From: Tamlana sp. 2_MG-2023
Lineage (GTDB): Bacteria > Bacteroidota > Bacteroidia > Flavobacteriales > Flavobacteriaceae
Direction: 5' to 3'
NCBI RefSeq assembly: GCF_030548465.1
Contig: NZ_JAUOSF010000005.1
Span: 62,001-126,000 of the forward strand
Length of the DNA: 64,000 bases
Position 1 is the first letter of the stretch. Each line of letters opens with the position of its first letter. The translations under genes were made by a program, and so were the position numbers. A model generated the notes under the pieces. That model saw only the letters and a list, made by a program, of their open reading frames with translations. It ran no database searches and was not told the DNA's origin. Positions 14,725-23,273 of the stretch are shown here, piece after piece.

Positions 14725-17688
14725 ATGAAAAAAAAATTACCATTTTTAGTGCTGTTAATGCTTAGCTTTATAGGCTTTGCTGATACAGGAGATTCAAAAA
14801 ACAGAATAGAATCCAATACGATGCAAGCAGGCTTTCCTTTTGATGCAGGTAGTATTTGGAGTTATAACGACACGGGGGTAGATCTTGGTGCCGCTTGGAA
14901 AGAAATTGGGTATGACGATAGTGCTTGGCAAACAGGTGCAGCTCAAATGGGGTATGGAGACGGTGATGAGGTTACAACCTTATCATACGGTTCAGATTCT
15001 GAGAACAAATATCCAACTTATTATTTTAGATATGAATTTAATGTAGCAGACGCCTCTGTTTATGGTGATCTTGTTTTTAATCTTTTAAGAGATGATGGCG
15101 TAGTGGTGTATCTTAACGGTACTGAAATTATAAGAGATAATATGCCTGCTGGTGTAATCTCGTATAGCACTTTTGCTGCAAGTACAGTAGGTGGTGGCGA
15201 TGAAGATGCCTTCTTTCCTTTTACAGTTTCAAACTTATTGCAAAATGGAGATAACGTTATTGCTGTAGAATTGCACCAACGTACAGGAACAAGCTCAGAT
15301 TTAGGTTTTGATATGTCTACAGGTTTTGTGCCTCAAACAGCAGGAACTGCAACTTATCCTATGGAGGAAGGTCTTGTATGGTCTTACTTAGATTCTGGTG
15401 TAAGTTTAGATGCCCAACCATGGACTGGAACAGCATATGACAGAAGTGCATGGGCAGTTGGTTATGCACCGTTAGGATATGGAGATACTGTAGCTACTGA
15501 AGTGTCTTATGGAGCTGATGCTAATAACAAAATCATTACAACTTACTTTATAAAAGATGTTAATATCGTGTTGAATGACTTAACAGACCAAGTCGTTTTA
15601 GGATTGAAACGTGATGATGGTGCAATCGTTTATGTGAACGGCGTTGAGGTAGTTAGAGATAATATGCCTGCTGCACCAACAGACTACTTAACAAATTCTG
15701 AAATTATTGTAAGTGGTGCCGATGAAAATACGTTTTACACACATAAGGTTGCAAAATCTTACTTTGTAGAAGGTTTAAATCGAATTGCTGTTGAATTACA
15801 TAACCGTGACGGACAAAGTTCAGACTTACAGTTTGACATGTTCATGAAGAACGAGTCTGTAGTTGAACCTTGTCAAGCAGGAACAATAGGTTGTTTTACT
15901 TCTATTGAACCAACAGGACAAACGTCAAAAATGATTATTCCAGACAATCACCGTTTTCAATTAATCGTAAAGCAAGGTGATGCTTATAGCTCAGGAATTG
16001 GTACCGTAGGTGGTAATAATGATTTTACTGGGTATACACCTATTAGTGGTTCTAGTAAATTAGGTTATGTTTCAATTAACCATGAAACTACACCTGGAGG
16101 GGTTACCGTTGCCGATGTGAATTTTAACCAAAACACTATGTTATGGGAAGTGTCTAAAACACAACCTGTAGATTTTTTCAATACGGCTTTAGTGACTACA
16201 GCTCGTAACTGTTCAGGAGGTACTACGCCTTGGGGTACAATTATAACTGCTGAAGAAACGAACTCTAGTGGTGACAGTAATAGTGATGGTTATGATGATG
16301 TAGGCTGGTTAGTAGAATTTGATCCTGCAACAGCTAAAGTAATTGACTATGGTAATGGTCAAGAAAAACTTTGGGCCATGGGTAGAATGAAACATGAAAA
16401 TGTAGTCGTTGCTGAGGATATGAAAACGGCCTATTATGGTGAAGATGGCGGTACAGACTGTATGTATAAGTTTGTAGCTACTACAGCTGGAGATCTTTCA
16501 GAAGGTGCTTTATATGTTTTAGTGTTAGACGCTCCTTTAGTAGCAAACGATCCTTCTTCTACAACTGCAACATGGGTACAAGTACCTAATACAACGCCAT
16601 CAGAAAGAAATAATGTAACAAGTACAGCTGCTGCTTTAGGTGGAACAGATTTTAACGGTGTTGAAGATTGTGAAATAAACCCAATTACAGGAGAGGTTTA
16701 TTTTACTTCTAAAGGGAAAAGTCGTGTGTACAGTTTTACTGAAAATGGTGCTACGGTTTCCAATTTTAAAACCTTTGTTGGCGGAACGTCTTATGACATT
16801 ACTACAGAAACAGGTGTGTTTAATGAAGCTTGGGGTGGTGGAAATGATAACTTAACTTTTGACAATGAAGGAAATCTTTGGGTGCTTCAAGATGGAGGAA
16901 ACAACTACATTTGGGTAGTGCGTCCAGATCACACGCAGGCGGAACCTCATGTGGAATTATTTGCTTCTATGCCAAACGGTTCAGAGCCTACAGGTTTAAC
17001 CTTTACTCCAGATTTTGCTTATGGTTTCTTTTCAGTACAACATCCAAGCGGTTCAAATGATGCGCAGCAAGATGCTACGTTTTCAGATATTACATTTAAT
17101 GCATCTTCAACAGTGGTGTTTGCTTTAAAAGAAAATCTTGGAGCACAGATTCCTGTAGCAGATTTTAAAGCTTCAGAAGCGTCTGTAGATGCTGGTGCAA
17201 CAGTAACATTTACTGATTTAAGTACAAACAACCCAAGTTCTTGGCTTTGGACGTTTGAAGGCGGTGATCCAGCAACTTCTACTGATGCCAATCCAACGGT
17301 TACTTATAATACTAAAGGTGAATTTAACGCTAGTCTTATTGTAGGAAATGCGAGTGGAAATGGAATTGAAGTCGCTAAGGAAAAATATATTTTAGTACAA
17401 CAAACGTTAGAGATTGATGAGGTATTAAAAAACAATATTTCTGTATACCCAAATCCAACAAGTGGTATTGTAAATATAGACGTAAGGAATCAAAATGGTG
17501 ATATTACTATTGAAGTATTCAATATGTTAGGTCAAAAGGTGTTTTCTAAAAAGGAAGGTGAAAATCTAAATAATAAAGACATTATAACTTTAGATTTAGC
17601 GCCTCACGTGAATACCAATCAAATGCTTGTAATAAAAGTAACAGTTGGTGAAAAGTCAGCTAGTTATAAAATTATGAAGCAAAATTAA
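14725..17688 (+). CDS. Secreted PhoX-like (DUF839) protein with duplicated N-terminal domains, PKD and T9SS sorting domain
   Basis: Large exported protein, 987 residues, with signal peptide MKKKLPFLVLLMLSFIGFA. Domains in order: two tandem copies of a beta-sandwich (about 35-205 and 212-372), both containing a D-G-V/A-I/V-V-Y-x-N-G core; a DUF839/PhoX beta-propeller (about 378-800) with INHETTPGG, AEETNSSGD, MGRMKHEN and EDGGTDCMYKFV; a PKD domain (about 808-890); and a C-terminal type IX secretion signal beginning near residue 905 (ISVYPNPTSGIVNI). PhoX enzymes are calcium/iron phosphatases, so a secreted phosphoesterase is likely, but catalytic Cys/Asp positions were not verified. It is monocistronic and followed by a terminator. 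Confidence 0.88.
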   Translation: MKKKLPFLVLLMLSFIGFADTGDSKNRIESNTMQAGFPFDAGSIWSYNDTGVDLGAAWKEIGYDDSAWQTGAAQMGYGDGDEVTTLSYGSDSENKYPTYYFRYEFNVADASVYGDLVFNLLRDDGVVVYLNGTEIIRDNMPAGVISYSTFAASTVGGGDEDAFFPFTVSNLLQNGDNVIAVELHQRTGTSSDLGFDMSTGFVPQTAGTATYPMEEGLVWSYLDSGVSLDAQPWTGTAYDRSAWAVGYAPLGYGDTVATEVSYGADANNKIITTYFIKDVNIVLNDLTDQVVLGLKRDDGAIVYVNGVEVVRDNMPAAPTDYLTNSEIIVSGADENTFYTHKVAKSYFVEGLNRIAVELHNRDGQSSDLQFDMFMKNESVVEPCQAGTIGCFTSIEPTGQTSKMIIPDNHRFQLIVKQGDAYSSGIGTVGGNNDFTGYTPISGSSKLGYVSINHETTPGGVTVADVNFNQNTMLWEVSKTQPVDFFNTALVTTARNCSGGTTPWGTIITAEETNSSGDSNSDGYDDVGWLVEFDPATAKVIDYGNGQEKLWAMGRMKHENVVVAEDMKTAYYGEDGGTDCMYKFVATTAGDLSEGALYVLVLDAPLVANDPSSTTATWVQVPNTTPSERNNVTSTAAALGGTDFNGVEDCEINPITGEVYFTSKGKSRVYSFTENGATVSNFKTFVGGTSYDITTETGVFNEAWGGGNDNLTFDNEGNLWVLQDGGNNYIWVVRPDHTQAEPHVELFASMPNGSEPTGLTFTPDFAYGFFSVQHPSGSNDAQQDATFSDITFNASSTVVFALKENLGAQIPVADFKASEASVDAGATVTFTDLSTNNPSSWLWTFEGGDPATSTDANPTVTYNTKGEFNASLIVGNASGNGIEVAKEKYILVQQTLEIDEVLKNNISVYPNPTSGIVNIDVRNQNGDITIEVFNMLGQKVFSKKEGENLNNKDIITLDLAPHVNTNQMLVIKVTVGEKSASYKIMKQN

Positions 17689-17710
17689 TTTTTAATAATA
17701 TTTATAAATC

Positions 17711-17744
17711 GACTGGAGCAATTTGTTTTGCTCCAGTCTTTTTG
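17711..17744 (+). terminator. Intrinsic terminator after the PhoX-like gene
   Basis: An 11-bp stem GACTGGAGCAA/TTGCTCCAGTC, 6-base loop, then a T-run. The following LRR gene starts only 14 bp later, so that gene needs its own promoter or read-through. Confidence 0.85.
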
Positions 17745-17757
17745 TATTCATATTTTG

Positions 17758-18672
17758 ATGATGATTAAATTCAGTTTTTTAATATTTTTCTTCGGAATAA
17801 TAGCGTTTTCAGTGGGAGCGCAAAATGCTAATCCGTTAACGGAAAAAATGTATTATCATGTTGATAACGCACTTTCTGAAAACAAAGGTGCAACCCAGTT
17901 AAATTTACGTGACCAGCAACTTTTTCAGTTACCTGAAAATATTCAATATTTGAAACATTTGGTTTTTTTGAATGGTATGGGTAATTCTTTTGAGCGTTGG
18001 GATGAAAAACTTTTCAGTCTAAAAAACTTAGAAATTTTAAACCTCAAAGGGAATACGTTTAGTTATGTTCCAAGTGAAATATCAAAGCTCAAAAACTTAT
18101 CAAAATTAGATTTGTCTGATAATAAAATTTCTGAAATTTCAGATGAAATAGGAACTTTAAAAAATCTTCAGTTTTTATACCTTTCAGAGAATAGTTTAGT
18201 GTCTTTACCGAGTACTATTGATCACTGTGAAAAATTGCAGGTTTTGCAAATGGACAATAATCAATTGAGTTATTTGCCATCATCTGTGGCAGCTTTAACA
18301 TCATTGAAAACATTACAAGTAGGGTATAATCAATTTTATGAATTAGATACGCAATGGACCCATATTCAAACACTTGAAGAATTAAATATGGAGCACAACC
18401 GCTTGCAGAACATTCCTAATAGTATAGGTGCTTTAAGTCAATTGAAAACCTTAATTCTAAATAATAATAATTTAAAGGAATTACCTGCTAGTTTTTCAAA
18501 TTTAAAAAACCTAGAATTGGCCATAATATCTGGTAATGAGTTAACGGTAATGCCAGAGCGTATTTCAGAATTACAGAAACTGAGAACGCTTATTTTAACT
18601 AACAATAAATTTAGCGAAGCAGAACAAAAGCGTATTAAGGATGCGCTACCAAATTGTGCTGTATATTTTTAA
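17758..18672 (+). CDS. Exported leucine-rich-repeat protein
   Basis: The start is set at the double ATG 17758/17761, which begins a proper signal peptide (MMIKFSFLIFFFGIIAFSVGAQ). The frame is open from TTG 17728, but that lies within the preceding terminator. After the signal come about ten LRRs of 23 residues with pattern LxxLxxLxLxxNxLxxLPxxI (for example LKNLSKLDLSDNKISEIS), covering almost the whole mature protein, and a short C-terminal cap ending IKDALPNCAVYF. No enzymatic domain or sorting signal is seen. Such proteins usually act in adhesion or protein binding at the periplasm or surface. The ligand is unknown. Confidence 0.85.
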   Translation: MMIKFSFLIFFFGIIAFSVGAQNANPLTEKMYYHVDNALSENKGATQLNLRDQQLFQLPENIQYLKHLVFLNGMGNSFERWDEKLFSLKNLEILNLKGNTFSYVPSEISKLKNLSKLDLSDNKISEISDEIGTLKNLQFLYLSENSLVSLPSTIDHCEKLQVLQMDNNQLSYLPSSVAALTSLKTLQVGYNQFYELDTQWTHIQTLEELNMEHNRLQNIPNSIGALSQLKTLILNNNNLKELPASFSNLKNLELAIISGNELTVMPERISELQKLRTLILTNNKFSEAEQKRIKDALPNCAVYF

Positions 18673-18693
18673 AGCATTATAAACGTATCAAAC

Positions 18694-18730
18694 AAAAAAT
18701 AGGCTGTCTTTTCGGACAGCCTATTTTTTT
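18694..18730. terminator. Bidirectional terminator between the LRR gene and the SGNH lipoprotein gene
   Basis: Stem AGGCTGTC/GACAGCCT with loop TTTTCG, extended on both sides by A6-T/A-T7 pairing. It serves both convergent genes. The stem core GGCTGTC also occurs in the 39289-39419 inverted repeat. Confidence 0.85.
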
Positions 18731-18764
18731 AAGGAGTATATCTCCCTCGCTTATTGAAAATATT

Positions 18765-20252
18765 TTATTCTAATGTTGGTGAATATGACGTTGGATAGTC
18801 ACCAGCCTTCATAAGGTTGCCTGAAGCTTCAAAATTTGAACCATACGTTTCGTCTATTGCTTTTAGAAAAGTATTACCCATTAGTGCATAGCCTCGAGCC
18901 GTAAGGTGTACCCCATCTAAGCTTACTAAGCCTCCGAAAACAAGATCTGTATTTAAAAAATAGTCATCAAAAGTAATACCGTTTGTAGAGGCCTCTTCAA
19001 TCACACTTTTTAAATCGGCTACAGCTAACCCTTTCGCTTGAGCTACGGCTTCTATACTAAGGTTGTAACCCATGGCTGCATCGTTAATATTATTTTGTTC
19101 TTCTGGTGTAAGCACAAAGTTATCTCCCATAGGCGTTGAAACTCCAACACCTTTTGGTATTTCAGAAGAAGCTGTAAGAAGAATTAAATCGTCAGATGTT
19201 GCTTGTCTTAAATTGACTAGCGCAGGATTTAATGCTGTTAGATCTCTTAAATCTTCATCCATAATTACCAAAGCGTTGTTTGGTGCTTCTGCAAATGTAA
19301 TGGTACGTTTAGCTATTTCTTCATCAGCCATTTCTTGAGTAAGTGGCGTGTTCGCTACAAGATAAGCATAAGCTTGTACGATTCCAGCATTGTAGGCGCC
19401 ATAGGCGTTCGCGCTGTTTAAATATCCAGCAGTAGCGGCATCTAAAGGTACAGGGTTATGGTTTACGGTAGTGAAATGAGAAACACCTAAAATATCCGGT
19501 ACATTTGCAATAACACCTTTAGCGCCATTAGCGGTTAATTTATCCACAATAATTTCTAAAGAGCCATTAAATGTAGCTACATCTGTAATAGCATCAGAAT
19601 CGTCACCTCCAGATAATGCATAACCTAATACATCGGCAGCACCAATATCTGATAAGGTGAAAAAAGTTGGATTTTGTGCTATAGCATCATCAATTACTGT
19701 AGCCGTTGGAGCTGAAGCAATTCTTGCGTAATACGGGTTTGCACCTGCGTATCCTGGCGCAATTAAATGAAAACTCTTTGCTCCTGGGATTCCAAAATTA
19801 TTAAAGTCGCTTCCAATATTAACTCCGGCCTCTGTGGTGATTGGCGGAACGGGAGCACCCAATCCAGCTAAAAATTCATTTAAAGGTTGTGGTCCAGGAA
19901 TCTCGCTATTAAAGGTCAATCGGTAGCCGCGAACTGGTGTGCCACCAACCAAAATACCACCTGTATTGTCGCTAACAAGTGGTTGAGTAAACTCACCACC
20001 TCCAACATTTTCAAATTGCGAGGCTAACATGTTAGGGAAAGAGTTTTCTTGTCCAGCAATAAATAATCCAAAATCAGAGTAGCCAGCCGTAAGCGAAGCA
20101 CCCACAGAGACATATTTTTCAAAATTAGCAGTACCAGATTCTAATTCAGGAACCGTTTCATTATCAACAGGAGGAATAACATCTTCTGGTGAGTTACACG
20201 CTGTAAATCCAAGTACAACTAAGATGAGTCCTATATATTTAGTTTTAATCAT
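18765..20252 (-). CDS. SGNH/GDSL-like lipoprotein paired with a TonB receptor
   Basis: Start chosen at 20252 (MIKTKYIGLIL), giving a lipoprotein signal peptide with Cys19 (GFTAC). A longer frame to 20342 runs into the upstream receptor gene and has no signal peptide. The 495-residue protein has block I as VGASLTAGYSD, with Ser53 in a GASL variant of GDSL, and a C-terminal DGVHLTARGY carrying the Asp-x-x-His catalytic pair. This suggests an esterase/lipase of the SGNH fold. It lies 10 bp after the TonB receptor gene, so the pair are cotranscribed. The receptor probably imports the substrate or product that this lipoprotein binds or hydrolyses, possibly lipids or acylated compounds. Confidence 0.87.
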   Translation of the reverse strand: MIKTKYIGLILVVLGFTACNSPEDVIPPVDNETVPELESGTANFEKYVSVGASLTAGYSDFGLFIAGQENSFPNMLASQFENVGGGEFTQPLVSDNTGGILVGGTPVRGYRLTFNSEIPGPQPLNEFLAGLGAPVPPITTEAGVNIGSDFNNFGIPGAKSFHLIAPGYAGANPYYARIASAPTATVIDDAIAQNPTFFTLSDIGAADVLGYALSGGDDSDAITDVATFNGSLEIIVDKLTANGAKGVIANVPDILGVSHFTTVNHNPVPLDAATAGYLNSANAYGAYNAGIVQAYAYLVANTPLTQEMADEEIAKRTITFAEAPNNALVIMDEDLRDLTALNPALVNLRQATSDDLILLTASSEIPKGVGVSTPMGDNFVLTPEEQNNINDAAMGYNLSIEAVAQAKGLAVADLKSVIEEASTNGITFDDYFLNTDLVFGGLVSLDGVHLTARGYALMGNTFLKAIDETYGSNFEASGNLMKAGDYPTSYSPTLE

Positions 20253-20262
20253 GATGTTAATT

Positions 20263-23067
20263 TTATAAGTTGTTAATTGTCCAAGAGAGGTAGTACATAG
20301 AACCAATAAAACCTGTTCCATATGCCGTAAAGTATTCATCACCTAATAAGTTGGTAGCACCTAATTTAAATGTAGATTTAAAGCTAGGAATGGTATAATT
20401 TATTTGTGCATCCATGACATGGTATTCAGGAATTAATCCATCACCAAAAGTAGATTGCCAATAATAGTCATCACTAAAACGATACGAAATATTGAAACCA
20501 AAGTTTTTAAACAGATTCGTGTTTCCAAAGCTCGCTTTGAATTTATGTTCTGGCGTGTTGAAGTTTGTTACGAAATCTGGATATTTTTCTTGATCAAAAT
20601 CTAGCTTGGCAAAAGTGTAACTTCCGCTTAAATCATAGTTTCCAAATATTTTGGTTGAAAGACCAATTGAAGCACCATAAGAATTAACAGCTGCTTTAGA
20701 GTTGGTGTAAGCATTATAAGTAATGTCGTCACCTCTATTAATGGCATCAACAGATAATGCATTATCTCCTACTTGACCATATAAAGGAGCAACCACATAT
20801 TCTTGTGATATAAAATCCTTGTAACTGTTATAATAAGCACTAAAGTCGATAGTTAAGTTTTTTAGTTTTCCTCTATATCCAATTTCGGCAGAGGTTACTT
20901 GCTCAGGTTTTATTAAGTCTGGGTTTGCAACAACCAAGTCATTGGTGTCTCCAGTTGTTTTATAGGTTAAAACAGAAGCTTCAGAATAGGAGTTACTGTA
21001 TGCAGCACCACCTGTTTGTGTAATCACACTTGGTTGTCCTGCTATTTGCCCACTACCACTTACATTGTAATCACCAGAATAACGATCTAAATTGTCAGGT
21101 GATGAACCAACTAAAATCGCTCGGTTAGCATCTAAACCAATGAATAAATCTTGTGTTGTTGGATTTCTAAATCCAGTTTGAACAGAGGCTCTGAAGTTAT
21201 GATTTCTATTCAAAGTTAACCCTCCTGATAATCTAGGAGAAAAGAAACCATCGAAAAATTCAGACTTATCGTAGCGCAAAGATCCTGTTAATTTTAATTC
21301 TAGACTTTCGTTTAATTCAATGTTTTTTTGAATTTGGGTATATACGCCGTATTCAAAATATTCAATAGGACCATCGTAATCTGTGTAAATGGTTCCAAAG
21401 GAATTTAAATTATACATCCTATAAGAGCCACCCACTTGAATTTCAGCGAATTTGATGACCTCACTGAAGTTGTAGTTACCATCCATGTGGTAGTATTTTG
21501 AAGCATCAGCAAATTTAGAACCTGTCGTTAAATCGGGGTCATTTATACTTCTATTGAAAGCAGCTATGTATTCTGGAGTCCCAGGTTCAAACCGACCTGT
21601 TTCTGCCTGAGCACGTGCTGCAGAATGCGCCTGACCATCGTTTGCTCCTGCCAAAGTGGATTGAATATAGGTTCCTGCATATTCTGCGAACCAGTTTAAA
21701 TCTGGTTTCCAAGCTCTATTTATGTTAATGCCCGTAAAAACCATATCGTATGAATCACCGGCTTTATCGGCAACAATATAACTTCTTAAGAAAAAATTTC
21801 TATTACGAATCTCAATTTTATGTTGCTCTTGAAAAAAGTTGTCAATATTGTAGCGGTTTAAACCTTGGTATATGGTTGTTCCGGTACCTACTTTACCAAC
21901 ATAAGAAATTTCGAAATCGTTCTCTAATGGGCGGTAGTATAAACCCCAATCGGCTTTAATACTACTAGCCTCATAGTTTGTTAATTCACTTTCGTTATAA
22001 CCTGTTCTACTCACATCAACTGAAGGGGCTAATGTACTAGCTCCTGCAGGTAAATAGGGTTGGCCTGTAGCGGGATTAATAGCTGATTCTAATAGTATGG
22101 CCACTTGTCTTAAGTTTTGAGAGACTTCATCACCATAAACATTTACACCGTTATAGTTTAAGTTGGTTTCACGTGTGCCGCCTTCCATATTTCTATCTAC
22201 CACACTTGTTGCAGCCCAGTCTGTACCTTCTAAATATCCAAAATTAACTTTAGCTGCAAATTTTTCGCTAAATTTATGAGCCGCACGAATGCTTAAATCG
22301 GTATAAGGGTTGGTTCCTGAAGCTTCTTGAGAAGTGACACCTCTTTTTATTGAAGCACTAATTCCGCCATGGTCAAAAGGGTTTTTACTACGCATAAATA
22401 AAATTCCGTTAAATGCATTGGCACCATATAAAGCTGAAGACGCTCCTGGTAAAAGCTCTACGCTTAATACATCGGTTTCAGTCATACCTACTAAATTTCC
22501 AATTGGAAAGTTTAATGCCGGTGTAGAATTATCCATACCATCAACAAGTTGCATGAACCTGTTATTAGCAAAAGTTGCAAAACCTCTTGTGTTAACCGAT
22601 TTAAAAGTCAATGAGTTGGTATTTACATCAACTCCTTTCAGGTTTTCTAGACCGTCATAGAAATCGGCGGAAGCGGTATTTTTAATTTCTTTGAGACCTA
22701 GACGCTCTATCGTTACTGGAGATTCAAAGATGCGTTCAGGCGTCCTTGAAGCTGAAATGACAACTTCATCTAAAGCCGTACCTTCTACTAAAACAAAATT
22801 GATAACTTGATTTGCAATAGTAATTTCTTTTGTAATGGATTCGAAACCTATACTACTTGCTTGGATAGAGAATGGTGGATTTTGGTTAAAGGTTAAGGTA
22901 AAGTTTCCGTCAAAATCGGATACAGTTCCGACAGTAGTACCTACAACGATGATGTTGGCTCCAGGGATTGGTAAACTTGTGTCGTCTACTACAGTTCCTG
23001 TGACGGTTGTTTGTGCATTCGAGAGGTAGCAAACAAACAATAGCAAAAGTGGGAGAGTTTTTTTCAT
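20263..23067 (-). CDS. TonB-dependent outer-membrane receptor
   Basis: Receptor of 934 residues with signal peptide MKKTLPLLLLFVCYLSNAQ, a carboxypeptidase-regulatory-like domain (TVTGTVVDDTSLPIPGANI, about 20-105), a plug domain (about 115-240, containing VNTRGFATFANNRFMQLVDG and ASSALYGANAFNG) and a long beta-barrel ending with an aromatic strand (YYLSWTINNL). There is no SusD neighbour. Its partner is the SGNH lipoprotein gene 10 bp downstream. The imported ligand cannot be told from sequence. Confidence 0.93.
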   Translation of the reverse strand: MKKTLPLLLLFVCYLSNAQTTVTGTVVDDTSLPIPGANIIVVGTTVGTVSDFDGNFTLTFNQNPPFSIQASSIGFESITKEITIANQVINFVLVEGTALDEVVISASRTPERIFESPVTIERLGLKEIKNTASADFYDGLENLKGVDVNTNSLTFKSVNTRGFATFANNRFMQLVDGMDNSTPALNFPIGNLVGMTETDVLSVELLPGASSALYGANAFNGILFMRSKNPFDHGGISASIKRGVTSQEASGTNPYTDLSIRAAHKFSEKFAAKVNFGYLEGTDWAATSVVDRNMEGGTRETNLNYNGVNVYGDEVSQNLRQVAILLESAINPATGQPYLPAGASTLAPSVDVSRTGYNESELTNYEASSIKADWGLYYRPLENDFEISYVGKVGTGTTIYQGLNRYNIDNFFQEQHKIEIRNRNFFLRSYIVADKAGDSYDMVFTGININRAWKPDLNWFAEYAGTYIQSTLAGANDGQAHSAARAQAETGRFEPGTPEYIAAFNRSINDPDLTTGSKFADASKYYHMDGNYNFSEVIKFAEIQVGGSYRMYNLNSFGTIYTDYDGPIEYFEYGVYTQIQKNIELNESLELKLTGSLRYDKSEFFDGFFSPRLSGGLTLNRNHNFRASVQTGFRNPTTQDLFIGLDANRAILVGSSPDNLDRYSGDYNVSGSGQIAGQPSVITQTGGAAYSNSYSEASVLTYKTTGDTNDLVVANPDLIKPEQVTSAEIGYRGKLKNLTIDFSAYYNSYKDFISQEYVVAPLYGQVGDNALSVDAINRGDDITYNAYTNSKAAVNSYGASIGLSTKIFGNYDLSGSYTFAKLDFDQEKYPDFVTNFNTPEHKFKASFGNTNLFKNFGFNISYRFSDDYYWQSTFGDGLIPEYHVMDAQINYTIPSFKSTFKLGATNLLGDEYFTAYGTGFIGSMYYLSWTINNL

Positions 23068-23212
23068 TGGTTATGTTTAGTTTAAGTTTAAAACAATATA
23101 GCGCAAAAGAACGAAATATTGCCCATTGCTAAAAATATAAAATTATATGCACGCATAGCATATTTTTGTAAAAAAATGTATGATTTATTGCTAAATAGTC
23201 AAAAATTAGTGC

Positions 23213-23253
23213 TAAAAAAAGGCCATGACACTCGAGTGTTATGGCCTTTTTAA
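23213..23253 (-). terminator. Intrinsic terminator of glmS
   Basis: The hairpin AGGCCATGACACT/AGTGTTATGGCCT around a CTCGAG centre has one G-T pair and is flanked by A- and T-runs. It lies 20 bp past the glmS stop on the minus strand. Confidence 0.85.
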
Positions 23254-23273
23254 AATATTTTTATTTCAGTTAA

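Noticed and set aside
20253-20342. Longer start for the SGNH lipoprotein
   Set aside because: It overlaps the receptor gene and would bury the lipoprotein signal peptide.
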